A DNA stretch of 64,000 bases from Catellatospora sichuanensis (GTDB taxonomy: Bacteria; Actinomycetota; Actinomycetes; Mycobacteriales; Micromonosporaceae): assembly GCF_007483665.1 (NCBI RefSeq), contig NZ_ML660183.1, forward strand, positions 186,001 through 250,000. Direction: 5' to 3'. Made by a program: the position numbers and the translations under genes. The notes under the pieces are model-generated. The model was not told where the DNA came from and searched no databases. It was given only the letters and a program-made list of their open reading frames with translations. This document shows positions 17,327 through 26,066 of this stretch, one piece after another (position 1 is the stretch's first letter; every line of letters begins with the position of its first letter).

Positions 17327-19533
17327 CCCGCGCGCTGCGCATCCTCCTGCCACCGGCGCTGATCACCGCGATGCTGGTGCTCAGCGGACTGGTCGCCGAC
17401 CGGATCTACAACGGCACCCTGTTCACCGTGCTCATCGCGGGCGCGGCCGCCGGGTCGGTCTCGATCAGCCTGGCCCTGACCCGGCTACGGGCCTGGATCG
17501 TCGCGCCGCTGTCGATGCTGGGCCTGGCCTGCTACCTGGCCTTCGCACTGAACCTGTCCGCGCAGCGCGCGGGCATCACCGGTGACCTCCCGACGATCGC
17601 CACCGAGGCGCTGGGCGACGGCATCCCCCGGCTACTGGCCGTGCTGGTGCCCGTCGAGCCGCAACCCGACACGGTCGCGGTGCCGGTCATCGCGACCTGG
17701 CTGGCCGGGCTCATGGCGATGGAACTGACCGTACGCACCCGGCGCACCCTGGTCGGGCTGACCCCGCCGGTGCTGCTGTTCGCCGGGGCACTGTGGCTGG
17801 TCGGCCCGGCCGCACCGCGTACCCCCTGGCTGGCCTTGGCTTTCGCGGCGCTGGCCATCGCCGCACTGGCATTCACCGGCCGGGTCCGCACCCCCGACAC
17901 CGGCATCGACCCGGCCACCCGCAAGGCACTGCGGCTGCGCGCCGCGCTCGCCGGCGGCACCGGGTTCGCGCTGATCCTGGCACTGGTCGCCGGTGCCGCG
18001 CCGCCGGTGGCGCAGCAGGTCACCGGGGCGCCGTTCGACCCGCGCAGCCTCATCGACCCGCCCGACCTGGACGCCCTCGACGAGAACCCGCTGATCAGAC
18101 TGTCCGGCTGGGCGCTGCAACCGCAGGAGAAGCTGCTCGACGCCGACGTCGCGGCCGACACCCGGATCCGGCTGGCCGTGCTGTCCGACTACGACGGCGT
18201 GACCTGGAAGGTCGGCGCGACCTACCGCCCGGCCGGGCGCAGCCTGCCCCGCCCGCCCGGCGAACTCGCCGGCAAGCCCGTGCAGCAGCGCATCACCGTC
18301 GCCGGGCTCACCGGCAAACTGCTGCCCGCCGCCGCCACCCCCAGCCGCGTCGACGGCGTACGCGTCGCCTACGACCAGTCCACCGGCACCATGCTGCACC
18401 CGGAAGGACTGAACACGGGCATCGCGTACACCGTCACGTCGCTGCACAGCGAACCCGACGTCAACCTGCTCCCGGTCGCCGACGTGCCCTCGGGCACGAC
18501 GATGTCCCGCTACGTCACGCTGGGCCCGAACGTGCCGGACAACATCAGCCGGCTCGCGCAGCAGCTCGGCGCGGACAACGGCGCCCCGTACCAGCGGGCC
18601 CTGGCGATCGAGCAGTTCCTCGCCGAGCACTACAAGCTCGACCCGCAGGCACCCAGCGGACACGCGTACCCGAACCTGAACTTCTTCCTGTTCGGACCCG
18701 CCGGCACCGGCGCGGGCAAGGGCACCTCGGAGCAGTTCGCGGCGTCGTTCGCGGTGCTCGCCCGGCTGCTGAACCTGCCCAGCCGCGTCGTCGTCGGGTT
18801 CACCGCCCGCGCCGGCAACCACCCGATCACCGCAGGCGACGCCCTCGCCTGGCCCGAGATCTACTTCACCGACCTGGGCTGGGTGCCGTTCCACCCGCTG
18901 CCCCAACCGAACGCCGAGACCAAGCCCCTGGAAGACGAGTTCAAGCCACAGCCGGAGACCTCCCAGCCGCCGCCGTCGGACGAGCCGATCCCGACCCTGG
19001 AGCCGACCGCGGACGCGTCCAGCGCCGCCCCCGGGGCCGGTGAGACGGCCGCCGGAGGCGCGAACGTGGCCCTGGTCGCCGGTGCCGGCGGCGGCGGGCT
19101 GGTCGTGCTGCTGCTGGCCGCGTTCGTGGTGTTCGTGCTGCTCGCCCGGGGCGCGCTGCGGCGTCGACGGCTCGACGAGGGCAGCCCCGACTCCCGGATC
19201 GAAGGCGCGTGGCTGGAGGTCGGCGACGCACTGCGGCTGGCCGGGCGGCGCGCGCCGGAACATCTGAGCGCCGCTGAGGTCGCCGCGCACGCCGCCGAAG
19301 CCGCCGCGCCGGTACGTGGCAAGCACGAGGTGCGCCTGGCCGCGCCGACGCTGCACGAGCTCGCCGACGCGGTCAACCAGACCGTGTTCGGGCCGGGCAC
19401 CGCCGGTGACGCCGAGGCCGAGGCGGCCCGCAGCCGGGCGGTGGCGTACATCGACGAGCTGAAGGCGCGCCGCTCGTGGTGGCGGCGGCTGCTGTGGACG
19501 CTGCACCCCGGCCCGCTGCGCTGGCGGCGCTGA
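17320..19533 (+). CDS. Transglutaminase-fold membrane protein with a degenerate catalytic triad
   Basis: A 737-aa protein. About six membrane helices fill residues 5-230 (DUF3488/TgpA-like). An extracytoplasmic region contains the transglutaminase-like domain at about 400-540, then a Pro-rich linker, another membrane helix near 590 (LVVLLLAAFVVFVLLA) and a cytoplasmic DUF4129-like tail. The nucleophile position reads GTSEQFAASF (Ser near residue 470 where active members have Cys). The His position reads ALAWPEIYF and the Asp position PFHPLP, so all three catalytic residues appear replaced. It therefore probably binds rather than cross-links or cleaves. ATG 17320 lies inside the end of the DUF58 gene. 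Confidence 0.85.
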   Translation: MVARALRILLPPALITAMLVLSGLVADRIYNGTLFTVLIAGAAAGSVSISLALTRLRAWIVAPLSMLGLACYLAFALNLSAQRAGITGDLPTIATEALGDGIPRLLAVLVPVEPQPDTVAVPVIATWLAGLMAMELTVRTRRTLVGLTPPVLLFAGALWLVGPAAPRTPWLALAFAALAIAALAFTGRVRTPDTGIDPATRKALRLRAALAGGTGFALILALVAGAAPPVAQQVTGAPFDPRSLIDPPDLDALDENPLIRLSGWALQPQEKLLDADVAADTRIRLAVLSDYDGVTWKVGATYRPAGRSLPRPPGELAGKPVQQRITVAGLTGKLLPAAATPSRVDGVRVAYDQSTGTMLHPEGLNTGIAYTVTSLHSEPDVNLLPVADVPSGTTMSRYVTLGPNVPDNISRLAQQLGADNGAPYQRALAIEQFLAEHYKLDPQAPSGHAYPNLNFFLFGPAGTGAGKGTSEQFAASFAVLARLLNLPSRVVVGFTARAGNHPITAGDALAWPEIYFTDLGWVPFHPLPQPNAETKPLEDEFKPQPETSQPPPSDEPIPTLEPTADASSAAPGAGETAAGGANVALVAGAGGGGLVVLLLAAFVVFVLLARGALRRRRLDEGSPDSRIEGAWLEVGDALRLAGRRAPEHLSAAEVAAHAAEAAAPVRGKHEVRLAAPTLHELADAVNQTVFGPGTAGDAEAEAARSRAVAYIDELKARRSWWRRLLWTLHPGPLRWRR

Positions 19534-19560
19534 CACCGACGCCTGACCGAGCCTGCCCGG

Positions 19561-19597
19561 CGGTCCACCGCCCGACGATCGGCAGGGCGGCGGACCG
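19561..19597. terminator. Terminator hairpin between convergent genes
   Basis: A 13-bp stem with one A-C mismatch (CGGTCCACCGCCC / GGGCGGCGGACCG) and an 11-nt loop. It lies between the transglutaminase-fold gene and the convergent small gene at 19612, and can serve both. Confidence 0.7.
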
Positions 19598-19611
19598 TCG
19601 ACCGGGCCGGG

Positions 19612-19890
19612 TCAGGCGAAGCGCTCCCCACGGATGACGGCCTGGGCGACCCGGCGCAGCTGCTCCGGATCGGGCTCGAAGCCTTCGGCGATGTCCGGGT
19701 GCAGGCCCTCCCGGGTCTCCCGGAGGATCCAGCCGGTGACCTCGTCCTCGCTCTGCCCGTCGTACTGCTCGGCGACGCGGTTGGCGGCCTGTTCGAGCGC
19801 GGAGGTCAGCTGCGCTTCCAGCGGTTCCTGGAGTTTGCGCTCCACCGCGTTGAGATCGTCGCCGTCGAGCGACACGTGCACCTCGGTCAT
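19612..19890 (-). CDS. Small acidic hypothetical protein
   Basis: A 92-aa acidic protein without a domain I recognise. It starts MTEVHVSLDGDDLNAVERKL and contains predicted amphipathic helices (EAQLTSALEQAANRVAEQYD) followed by a helical C-terminus ending VIRGERFA. The ATG at 19890 has a good GGAGG 7 nt upstream; the longer frame to 19953 does not. It is transcribed divergently from the HTH/Clp-N gene 200 nt away. It looks like a real gene from its ribosome binding site and codon pattern. Confidence 0.65.
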   Translation of the reverse strand: MTEVHVSLDGDDLNAVERKLQEPLEAQLTSALEQAANRVAEQYDGQSEDEVTGWILRETREGLHPDIAEGFEPDPEQLRRVAQAVIRGERFA

Positions 19891-20041
19891 GATCAATCCT
19901 CCGGTCGTCGGCCCTGTGATACCCCGGGAGAAGCTGCGCCAAGCATGGCGCACGCCATCAACCGGCGGTCCGCTTCGACGGGTCGTGGCTTGCTCTTATT
20001 CCAGAACGGATGCGCCGTGTACCGGCCCCACACCCGGGGAT

Positions 20042-20060
20042 CGTCAACCTAGGGTTGACG
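20042..20060. promoter_or_regulatory. Palindromic operator copy 1
   Basis: CGTCAACC-TAG-GGTTGACG is a perfect inverted repeat with 8-bp arms. Its right arm supplies TTGACG (20055-20060), a good -35 hexamer for the downstream gene. An identical copy starts 29 bp further on. Confidence 0.8.
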
Positions 20061-20091
20061 ATCCCAGCCGCGTCAACCTAGGGTTGACGCA
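20055..20091 (+). promoter_or_regulatory. Leaderless promoter embedded in two operators
   Basis: The -35 TTGACG (20055-20060) and -10 TAGGGT (20079-20084) are separated by 18 bp. The A of the ATG at 20091 lies 7 nt past the -10, so the predicted transcript begins at the start codon. Both promoter elements sit inside the two palindromes, so bound repressor would block RNA polymerase. Confidence 0.7.
20071..20089. promoter_or_regulatory. Palindromic operator copy 2
   Basis: An exact second copy of the 19-bp palindrome CGTCAACCTAGGGTTGACG, ending one base before the start codon. It contains the -10 hexamer TAGGGT. The absence of room for a Shine-Dalgarno site supports leaderless translation. 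Confidence 0.8.
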
Positions 20092-20786
20092 TGGCTGAGA
20101 CACCACGACTCGACGACCTCATCGACGTCATCAAAAAGCGCCACCCCGACGGCGACACGCTCCAGCAGCTCAGCGACGCCGTCGTACTGGGCCAGCACCT
20201 CGGCGAACTCGCCGACCATCTCATCGGCCACTTCGTCGACCGGGCCCGCCACTCCGGCGCGTCCTGGACCGACATCGGCCAGAGCATGGGCGTCACCAAA
20301 CAGGCCGCCCAGAAACGCTTCGTGCCCAGGGAGTCCGACGCCTCCGAGTCCGACCTGCGGACCTTCGCCCGCTACGACGACCACGCCCGGCAGGTCCTGG
20401 TGTTCGCCCAGCAGGAGGCCATCGCCGCCGGGCACGAGCACATCGGCCCGCAGCACCTGGTATCGGCGATGCTGCGCAACCCCGGCAGCCTTGGCACGCG
20501 GGCGATCGAGGCCACCGGCGCCGTCGAAGCGGTACGCACCGCACTGGCGGAGCGTTTCCCCGCCACCGACACCCCGGGCACGGCCCCTGTGCCGTTCGCG
20601 CCCCAGGGCAAGAAGGCCCTCGAACTCACTCACCGCGAGGCCCTGCGCCTCGGCGACGAGCACATCGGCACCGAACACCTGCTGCTCGGCATCCTCGACC
20701 TGGCCGAGGGCGACACCGTCGACCTGCTCACCCGTTGCGGCGTGACCAGAGAGAACGCCGAGGCCGCGCTCGCCGGCCTGCGCTGA
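20091..20786 (+). CDS. HTH plus Clp N-terminal domain protein
   Basis: A 231-aa protein. Residues 1-80 are helical and include an HTH-like segment (WTDIGQSMGVTKQAAQKRF, about 64-82). Residues 95-231 are a Clp amino-terminal domain of two repeats (EHIGPQHLVSAMLRNPGSLG; EHIGTEHLLLGILDLAEGD), the substrate/adaptor-binding module of ClpC/ClpA. It has no AAA+ domain, so it is not a Clp ATPase. With two palindromic operators over its own promoter it is probably an autoregulator sensing protein damage or binding a Clp-type adaptor. The DNA-binding role is inferred. Confidence 0.8.
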   Translation: MAETPRLDDLIDVIKKRHPDGDTLQQLSDAVVLGQHLGELADHLIGHFVDRARHSGASWTDIGQSMGVTKQAAQKRFVPRESDASESDLRTFARYDDHARQVLVFAQQEAIAAGHEHIGPQHLVSAMLRNPGSLGTRAIEATGAVEAVRTALAERFPATDTPGTAPVPFAPQGKKALELTHREALRLGDEHIGTEHLLLGILDLAEGDTVDLLTRCGVTRENAEAALAGLR

Positions 20787-20842
20787 CGACCCGCATCACG
20801 GAGGATCTGACCGCGTTCCACCGCACCTGCACCCGACCTGTG

Positions 20843-20874
20843 ACGAAGCCCGTCCACACCGAGGCGGGCTTCGT
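20843..20874 (+). terminator. Terminator of the HTH/Clp-N gene
   Basis: A perfect 10-bp stem (ACGAAGCCCG / CGGGCTTCGT) with a 12-nt loop, 56 nt downstream of the stop codon. Confidence 0.7.
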
Positions 20875-21016
20875 CCATCAGACGCGTCGTGCCCGCCCGT
20901 CCACATAGCTTGAGCGGGTCGGAGATCTCCTTCCAGGAAGAGCTTCCGACGCCGCTTGCTTGATCGACTATTGTGGCTCCTTCGGGCGCGAGCGGTCGAA
21001 GACCACGGGGGTTCAC

Positions 21017-21778
21017 ATGGCGACAAACGGCAACGCCCTGCTCAGAATCAGTCTCATCGGTACCCTCCTCGCCGCCGGCGGGTGCGGCGGCGGCGAGGCA
21101 CCCGACCCGACGGCCTGGCCGAGCACGGCCGTGCCCTCGCCGACCCCCGACCAGGCGCGGGAGGACTTCCTGCAGGCGCTGCAACGCACCCACCGCGCCG
21201 CCTACCGGTACACGGTGCGGGGCGATCTGCCCGAGGGGGCCGACGTCCAGGCCACGGGCGCACATGATCCGGCAGCACGACTGTTCGAAGTCAAGGTCAC
21301 GGTCAATGGCACGGCGAGTCCGTCGGCCACCCATCGAATCGTGACGGGCGAGCACAACTACCTGCGGGACCTGGACGACAAATTGTGGGTACACCTGGAC
21401 CTGAGCCGCATGAGCCAGGACAGCCTCGTGTACTTCGACATGAGCGACCCTGCCGGCCTGGCCAGGTTCAGCTCATCGATCGGGTCCGTGCGCAGGACGG
21501 GCCCGAACGCCTACGCGGGCCGGTTCAACCCCGAGAAGAACCACGTCAAGCACTTCATCCCGGTGGGCGCACCGACCATCTTCACGTTGGGCGTCCTGTT
21601 CGCGGACTTCACTGCCACGACCGACCGCGGCTGGATCACCTCGATCACCGTCGAAGTCGACCCCAAGGGCCCGCCGCTGCACATAACGACGGAGTTCAGC
21701 GGCCACGGCACCAAGATGCAGATCAAGGCTCCGCCGAAGGCGCAGGTCCGGGAGGCCAACATCTCCTATTACGAGTAG
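21017..21778 (+). CDS. Secreted lipoprotein (LppX/LprG-like size)
   Basis: A 253-aa lipoprotein. The signal peptide ends with lipobox LAAGGC (Cys near residue 23), so the mature protein is anchored to the outer face of the membrane. The remainder is a beta-rich domain of about 200 residues with a pattern like the LppX/LprAFG lipid-carrier or outer-membrane-lipoprotein-sorting fold (YRYTVRGDLPEGADVQ, HNYLRDLDDKLWVHLDLS). No catalytic motif is seen. ATG 21017 follows a G-run; the frame extends to 20960. It ends before a strong terminator. Confidence 0.75.
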   Translation: MATNGNALLRISLIGTLLAAGGCGGGEAPDPTAWPSTAVPSPTPDQAREDFLQALQRTHRAAYRYTVRGDLPEGADVQATGAHDPAARLFEVKVTVNGTASPSATHRIVTGEHNYLRDLDDKLWVHLDLSRMSQDSLVYFDMSDPAGLARFSSSIGSVRRTGPNAYAGRFNPEKNHVKHFIPVGAPTIFTLGVLFADFTATTDRGWITSITVEVDPKGPPLHITTEFSGHGTKMQIKAPPKAQVREANISYYE

Positions 21779-21805
21779 CGAGCGCGGCGGCACGCGCGAG
21801 ATGAC

Positions 21806-21837
21806 GTTCCGCCGGGCGGCGAACCGCCCGGCGGAAC
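21806..21837. terminator. Bidirectional terminator
   Basis: A perfect 14-bp stem (GTTCCGCCGGGCGG / CCGCCCGGCGGAAC) with a CGAA tetraloop. It lies between the lipoprotein gene and the convergent membrane protein gene, 27 and 14 nt from their stops. Confidence 0.92.
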
Positions 21838-21851
21838 AGACGCGCTCAGCG

Positions 21852-22604
21852 TCAGCAGGAGCGCAGCCGGCTCGGCTCGTGCCAGCCGTCGAAGAGGTAG
21901 AGGTCGGCGGCGCGGCCAAGCTCGGCACCGTACTGCCGCAGCGAGTCGCAGGCCCCGGTCTGCACCGCCGGGTCTGCGCTGTCCAGATAGACGCGGAAGG
22001 AACCGTGCGAGGTGTCCGCGGCGAGCAGGTGCGACACCCAGGCGCTGGCCTGAAAGCGCGTCCGCAACTCCTCATGAACCGCGCGATTGGCGGACACGTG
22101 GGGAACCAACAGCACGGACGCGGCCAATGCCAAGCCCAGGGCCGCGATGCCGAACGTCCACCACCGCCCCGCCGACGCAGAATGCGCCGGCCTCGCGTCG
22201 GCGGGAATCTGCTCGAGCCGCACCGCGCCGTACCCCAGGATCGCCGCACCCACGCTGATCCACACGCCGTTGCCTGCGAACCCGCGCTGGAAGTCCGCCT
22301 CGTCGGTCACGCCGGTGCTCGACAGGAAGTAGTTGACCACCGCCAGGACCAGCAGCAGCGCACCGCCGATCTTGACCGCCGGTGGCAGCACCCGCAGCAA
22401 CGGCCAGAACTTCGCCATCGGCAGGTGCCCGAAGTAGCTGCCGTTGACGGCTTTCATCACCCCGATAAAGCAGACGAAGGTCAGGGCGAACGGCACGATC
22501 ACCACACCCATCGGGATACGCGGCCCGCCCGGCAGCAGCGTATCCACCACCATGACCAGGAACAACCCGGCACCGGCCAGTGCACCCGCGATCAGCTTTC
22601 GCAT
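21852..22604 (-). CDS. Five-helix membrane protein of unknown function
   Basis: A 250-aa protein with about five hydrophobic helices (LIAGALAGAGLFLVMVVDTL, VVIVPFALTFVCFIGVM, IGGALLLVLAVVNYFL, VWISVGAAILGYGAV, FGIAALGLALAASVLLV). An external C-terminal domain of about 80 residues follows and ends in RLRSC. I recognise no family. The start at ATG 22604 is chosen because the hydrophobic helix begins there; the upstream frame to 22778 is Arg/Pro-rich shadow sequence. Confidence 0.65.
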   Translation of the reverse strand: MRKLIAGALAGAGLFLVMVVDTLLPGGPRIPMGVVIVPFALTFVCFIGVMKAVNGSYFGHLPMAKFWPLLRVLPPAVKIGGALLLVLAVVNYFLSSTGVTDEADFQRGFAGNGVWISVGAAILGYGAVRLEQIPADARPAHSASAGRWWTFGIAALGLALAASVLLVPHVSANRAVHEELRTRFQASAWVSHLLAADTSHGSFRVYLDSADPAVQTGACDSLRQYGAELGRAADLYLFDGWHEPSRLRSC

Positions 22605-22662
22605 GAACGCGATCGTAGGGCTCGCGGTCGATCCTGTCCGACCCGTGCGCGGCCGGATACGA

Positions 22663-22700
22663 CGTGGGGCCGGGGCGCTATACGCGCACCCGGCCCCACG
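22663..22700 (-). terminator. Terminator of the nuclease gene
   Basis: A perfect 12-bp stem (CGTGGGGCCGGG / CCCGGCCCCACG), with a further GCGC/GCGC helix inside its 14-nt loop. It begins 11 nt after the nuclease stop on the minus strand. Confidence 0.85.
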
Positions 22701-22710
22701 TGCCCCACCG

Positions 22711-25700
22711 CTAGCCTGTGATCGTGCCCTGGCCGGTGATGTCGGCCAGGTCGACGACCCGCGGATCGGCCACGACACCGAGCCACAGCTTCTCAGCCGG
22801 CTCGGTCACCTTGTCCGTCCTGGTCTCGACCGGGAACGACACCGACACCTGGCCCGCCGGGATGGTCCGGCAACCCAGGTACGGCGTGAAGTCCAGCAGG
22901 AGTCTGGCAGTGTCCGGCACGGTCGCACCGCACACGCTCAGATCCTGGGACAGCGGCCGCGACAGCGTCACCGTGAACGCCAGCGGCTGCCCCTCGACGG
23001 CGGTCGCGTCCGACACCCGCAGCGAAGCACGGGTACGGAACACGGCCACCTGCGGGTCGTGGTCGCTGGCACCGCGGGCGCCGTCACCGTCGTGGTCGGC
23101 GGGCCAGTCGGCGTTGATGTGCGCCGCCCGGATCCGCACCAGGTCACCGTAGAGCTCGTCGTTGACGAACAGGTGGTCCAGCGTCTGCGCCTGGCCCTGG
23201 AAGACGTACGAATAGGCGCTGCCGGGAACCTGCGCGGCCAGGTCGGACCACAGGTTGTGCAGGCCCAGCTCGTACAGCGGCTTGAGCTGGTCCGACGGGA
23301 TGTCGCTGTCGGACATGGCGATCGGGTCGTCCGGACGCGGGAACACGTTCAGGTCACCGCCGTACACCACGCGGGCGTGCGGGGACGCCGCCTCGATCGC
23401 GGCGACGATCGCCGCACCGTAACGGGCCTGCTCGGTACGCTGACCGACCCGCGCCTGCGGGGTCGACGAGTAGTGGTTCGAAACCGCCCACAGCTCGTAG
23501 GACTCGGTGCCGCCCGGCTGCGCCGCGACGGTGAACCGGGCCACCTGCGGGGCACGGGTGAACACGTTCGACCCGTCCACGCCGGTGGACCTGTCCACGT
23601 CGGCGGGCAGCACCGCGTTGAGCGACTTCGGGTTCTGCACGTCGGCGTTGTAGCCCAGCGCCGCCGACCGGAACTCGACGCCCGGCGTCGCCGTCAGCAC
23701 CGCCGACGGGGCGGCCAGGGTGAGCCGGTCCGTGCGGTACAGGAACCCGGCGACGATGCCGCGCACGTCCGAGCCGTCACGGTCGTACGCCGCGTCGTAG
23801 GCCGGACCGCCCGCCGCCGCGACCGCAAGAGCCAGCTCCTGCAGCGTGTCCGGCTTTCCGTCGGCGTTGTTCACCTCGCCGCAGACCAGCGCACCCGCGG
23901 TGACGGAGCAGATGTCCTGGTCCTCGGCCTCCTGCACCAGCAGCAGGTCGGGGGCGTGCAGGTCACCGGCGATCTGAGACGCCAGCGCACCCAGGTGCGC
24001 CTGGTAGTCGGCCTCGTTGAGCGGCACGTAGTCGAACGGCGGCGAAACGCCGGGGCAGCCGGAGTTGCCCAGGTAGTCGCAGCCGTCGAACGGGTCGTCG
24101 CGGAAGTCGTACAGGTTCTCCACGTTGTACGTCGCGATCGCCAGCTCACGGTCGCGGTTGATCGGCGCCGGCGCGCTGTTCGCCGACGGGTCCGCACCCG
24201 CGCCGAAGTCGGCCGACGCGACCTGGATGCCGTACTTGTCGAACGAGAAGTTCAGACCGCCGACCGCGTCCGCGGCCAGCACGTCGAACGTGTGCGCCGG
24301 CGGCAGCAGCGCCGCCATGTCCTGCGCGGCCCACTTCACACCGGTGGTGCCCAGCATGATCCGGGTGCCGTTGCCGTCGTCGAACACGTGCGTCGTGTCG
24401 TTGTCCATCGGGTGCGCGTCACGGTAGACCCGCCGGGTCAGCGGGTCGGTCCGGTCCAGCAGCGCGTCGTCGACGTCGAGGACGTACACCTCGGAGTCGG
24501 CGGTCGAGGCGAACACGTCACGGCCGCTGGCCGCGACACTGCCGGCCCGCACCCGCAACTGCTCGCCCTCGTGGCGCTCCCAGAACCGGTTCGCCGCGGC
24601 CAGGTCCTGCGGCGGCGTGGCGTTCGTGACGGCGGTGTCGGTGACCCCGGACCCGATCAGGCGGACCAGCGACGCCGAGGACAGCTGGGTCATGAAGAAG
24701 TACTCCGAGACCCGTGCCCGCAGCACCACCTCGTCGCCGACGGTCGGCACGTAGCCGCCGAGCAGCGACGTGAAGCCGCCCATGAATACGAAGACGCCGT
24801 CGGAGCTGGTCGGGTCGCCGTCCGTGGCGCCGGTGCGCGACTGCAGGAAGAAGCCGTACTGCGCGGCGCCGGCGGAGGTGCGTGCCAGGGTGCGCTGGGT
24901 GATCACGCCCTGCACGTCGACCAGGCCGCTGGTGCCCGAGGCCGGGGCCAGCGGCGAGCGGTCGGTCACGCCGTTCTCGGCGTCGGTGGTCGGGCCCTGT
25001 ACCTCGCCGACGGTCAGCACCCGGTTGACGGTGACGGTGAACCCGCACGTCGAGGTGGTGCCGTCGAGGTCGGTCGCGGTCATGGTGACCGTGTACGCCC
25101 CGGACGGCAGGCTCGCGTCGGCGGTGACCGTCGCGGTGGCGGTGCCGCCCGCGGTGGCGGCCGGGGTGAACGCGGTGCGGGTGATCGAGCCTGCGGCCGG
25201 GGCCGGGGCGATGTTCGTGACGGCGAGGTCGACGATCGTGTCGTCGGCGTCGGTGGCGGTGACCGCGCGGGTGCCCGCTTCGCCCTGGCCGACGGTGAGC
25301 GCGCCGCCGCAGGTCAGGGTTGCGGGAGCGTCGACGGGTCCGCCGCCGGAGCTGTGTGCGCCGAGGCCGTCGACGGTGTCGGTGGCGTAGCCGACCCAGC
25401 CGGTCGCCGGGTCGAACGCGTCGCCGGGCTCGGTGTCGCCGAGCGACACGGCCGCGTCGCGGCGGATCGTGTTGTCGGCGGTGCTGTTGAGGCCGGTGCC
25501 CCATTCGGTGCCGGGGTCGACCCCGGTCTGCCCGAGCGAGTCCACTACCGTCCCGGATGCGCCGCCCTTGCGCAGCACGATCGCGTCGTCGCCGTTGTAG
25601 AAGCTGGCGGCGCTGGTCTGGTCGGCCTGGGCCAGGATCGCGGCGTTGGCGCTGGCGTGGGCCAGCACGAAGACGTCACCGTCGGCGACCGTGCCGGTCA

Positions 25701-25941
25701 GCGCGATGGTGCCACCGGCGGTGGTCGCGCCGTTGAAATAGAACTGCACGACGTATTGCCCGGCGGCCAGATCCACGGCCGAGCCGGTGCCGTTGTAGAA
25801 CTCCAATGCCTTGTTGTTGGAGCTGCCCTCGACGTACTCGGAAATGAGCAGGTCGGTCGGCGCGGCCAGGGCGGCGGGTGACGCCGCGGTGATTCCGGCC
25901 AGCACGGCAAGCACAACAGCGGCGCGCAAAGTGCGACGCAT
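22711..25941 (-). CDS. ExeM/NucH-type extracellular endonuclease
   Basis: A 1076-aa secreted protein. The signal peptide ends near ASPAALAAP. A lamin-tail domain follows (LLISEYVEGSSNNKALEFYN), then Ig-like strands, an OB-like segment near residue 310-400 (EVQGPTTDAENGVTDRSPLA) and an endonuclease/exonuclease/phosphatase domain near 600-960 (ELAIATYNVENLYDF, LLLVQEAEDQDI, VVYGGDLNVFPR, WPADHDGDGARGASDHDPQV). The last ~100 residues resemble a Calx-beta domain. The catalytic Asn, Glu, Asp and His of the nuclease fold are present, so it should be active on extracellular DNA. ATG 25941 has AGGAGG at 6 nt. It stands as a single gene. Confidence 0.9.
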   Translation of the reverse strand: MRRTLRAAVVLAVLAGITAASPAALAAPTDLLISEYVEGSSNNKALEFYNGTGSAVDLAAGQYVVQFYFNGATTAGGTIALTGTVADGDVFVLAHASANAAILAQADQTSAASFYNGDDAIVLRKGGASGTVVDSLGQTGVDPGTEWGTGLNSTADNTIRRDAAVSLGDTEPGDAFDPATGWVGYATDTVDGLGAHSSGGGPVDAPATLTCGGALTVGQGEAGTRAVTATDADDTIVDLAVTNIAPAPAAGSITRTAFTPAATAGGTATATVTADASLPSGAYTVTMTATDLDGTTSTCGFTVTVNRVLTVGEVQGPTTDAENGVTDRSPLAPASGTSGLVDVQGVITQRTLARTSAGAAQYGFFLQSRTGATDGDPTSSDGVFVFMGGFTSLLGGYVPTVGDEVVLRARVSEYFFMTQLSSASLVRLIGSGVTDTAVTNATPPQDLAAANRFWERHEGEQLRVRAGSVAASGRDVFASTADSEVYVLDVDDALLDRTDPLTRRVYRDAHPMDNDTTHVFDDGNGTRIMLGTTGVKWAAQDMAALLPPAHTFDVLAADAVGGLNFSFDKYGIQVASADFGAGADPSANSAPAPINRDRELAIATYNVENLYDFRDDPFDGCDYLGNSGCPGVSPPFDYVPLNEADYQAHLGALASQIAGDLHAPDLLLVQEAEDQDICSVTAGALVCGEVNNADGKPDTLQELALAVAAAGGPAYDAAYDRDGSDVRGIVAGFLYRTDRLTLAAPSAVLTATPGVEFRSAALGYNADVQNPKSLNAVLPADVDRSTGVDGSNVFTRAPQVARFTVAAQPGGTESYELWAVSNHYSSTPQARVGQRTEQARYGAAIVAAIEAASPHARVVYGGDLNVFPRPDDPIAMSDSDIPSDQLKPLYELGLHNLWSDLAAQVPGSAYSYVFQGQAQTLDHLFVNDELYGDLVRIRAAHINADWPADHDGDGARGASDHDPQVAVFRTRASLRVSDATAVEGQPLAFTVTLSRPLSQDLSVCGATVPDTARLLLDFTPYLGCRTIPAGQVSVSFPVETRTDKVTEPAEKLWLGVVADPRVVDLADITGQGTITG

Positions 25942-26066
25942 CGGTTTCCTCCTGGGGGTTTAGGAGGATGACCCTACTGGCCGGTCACGAAGAGGTAAAC
26001 CCACCCCGATGACCCGTGGATGAATACTGTGCACGCGAATACAACCACCGACCGATCAGGACAGAA

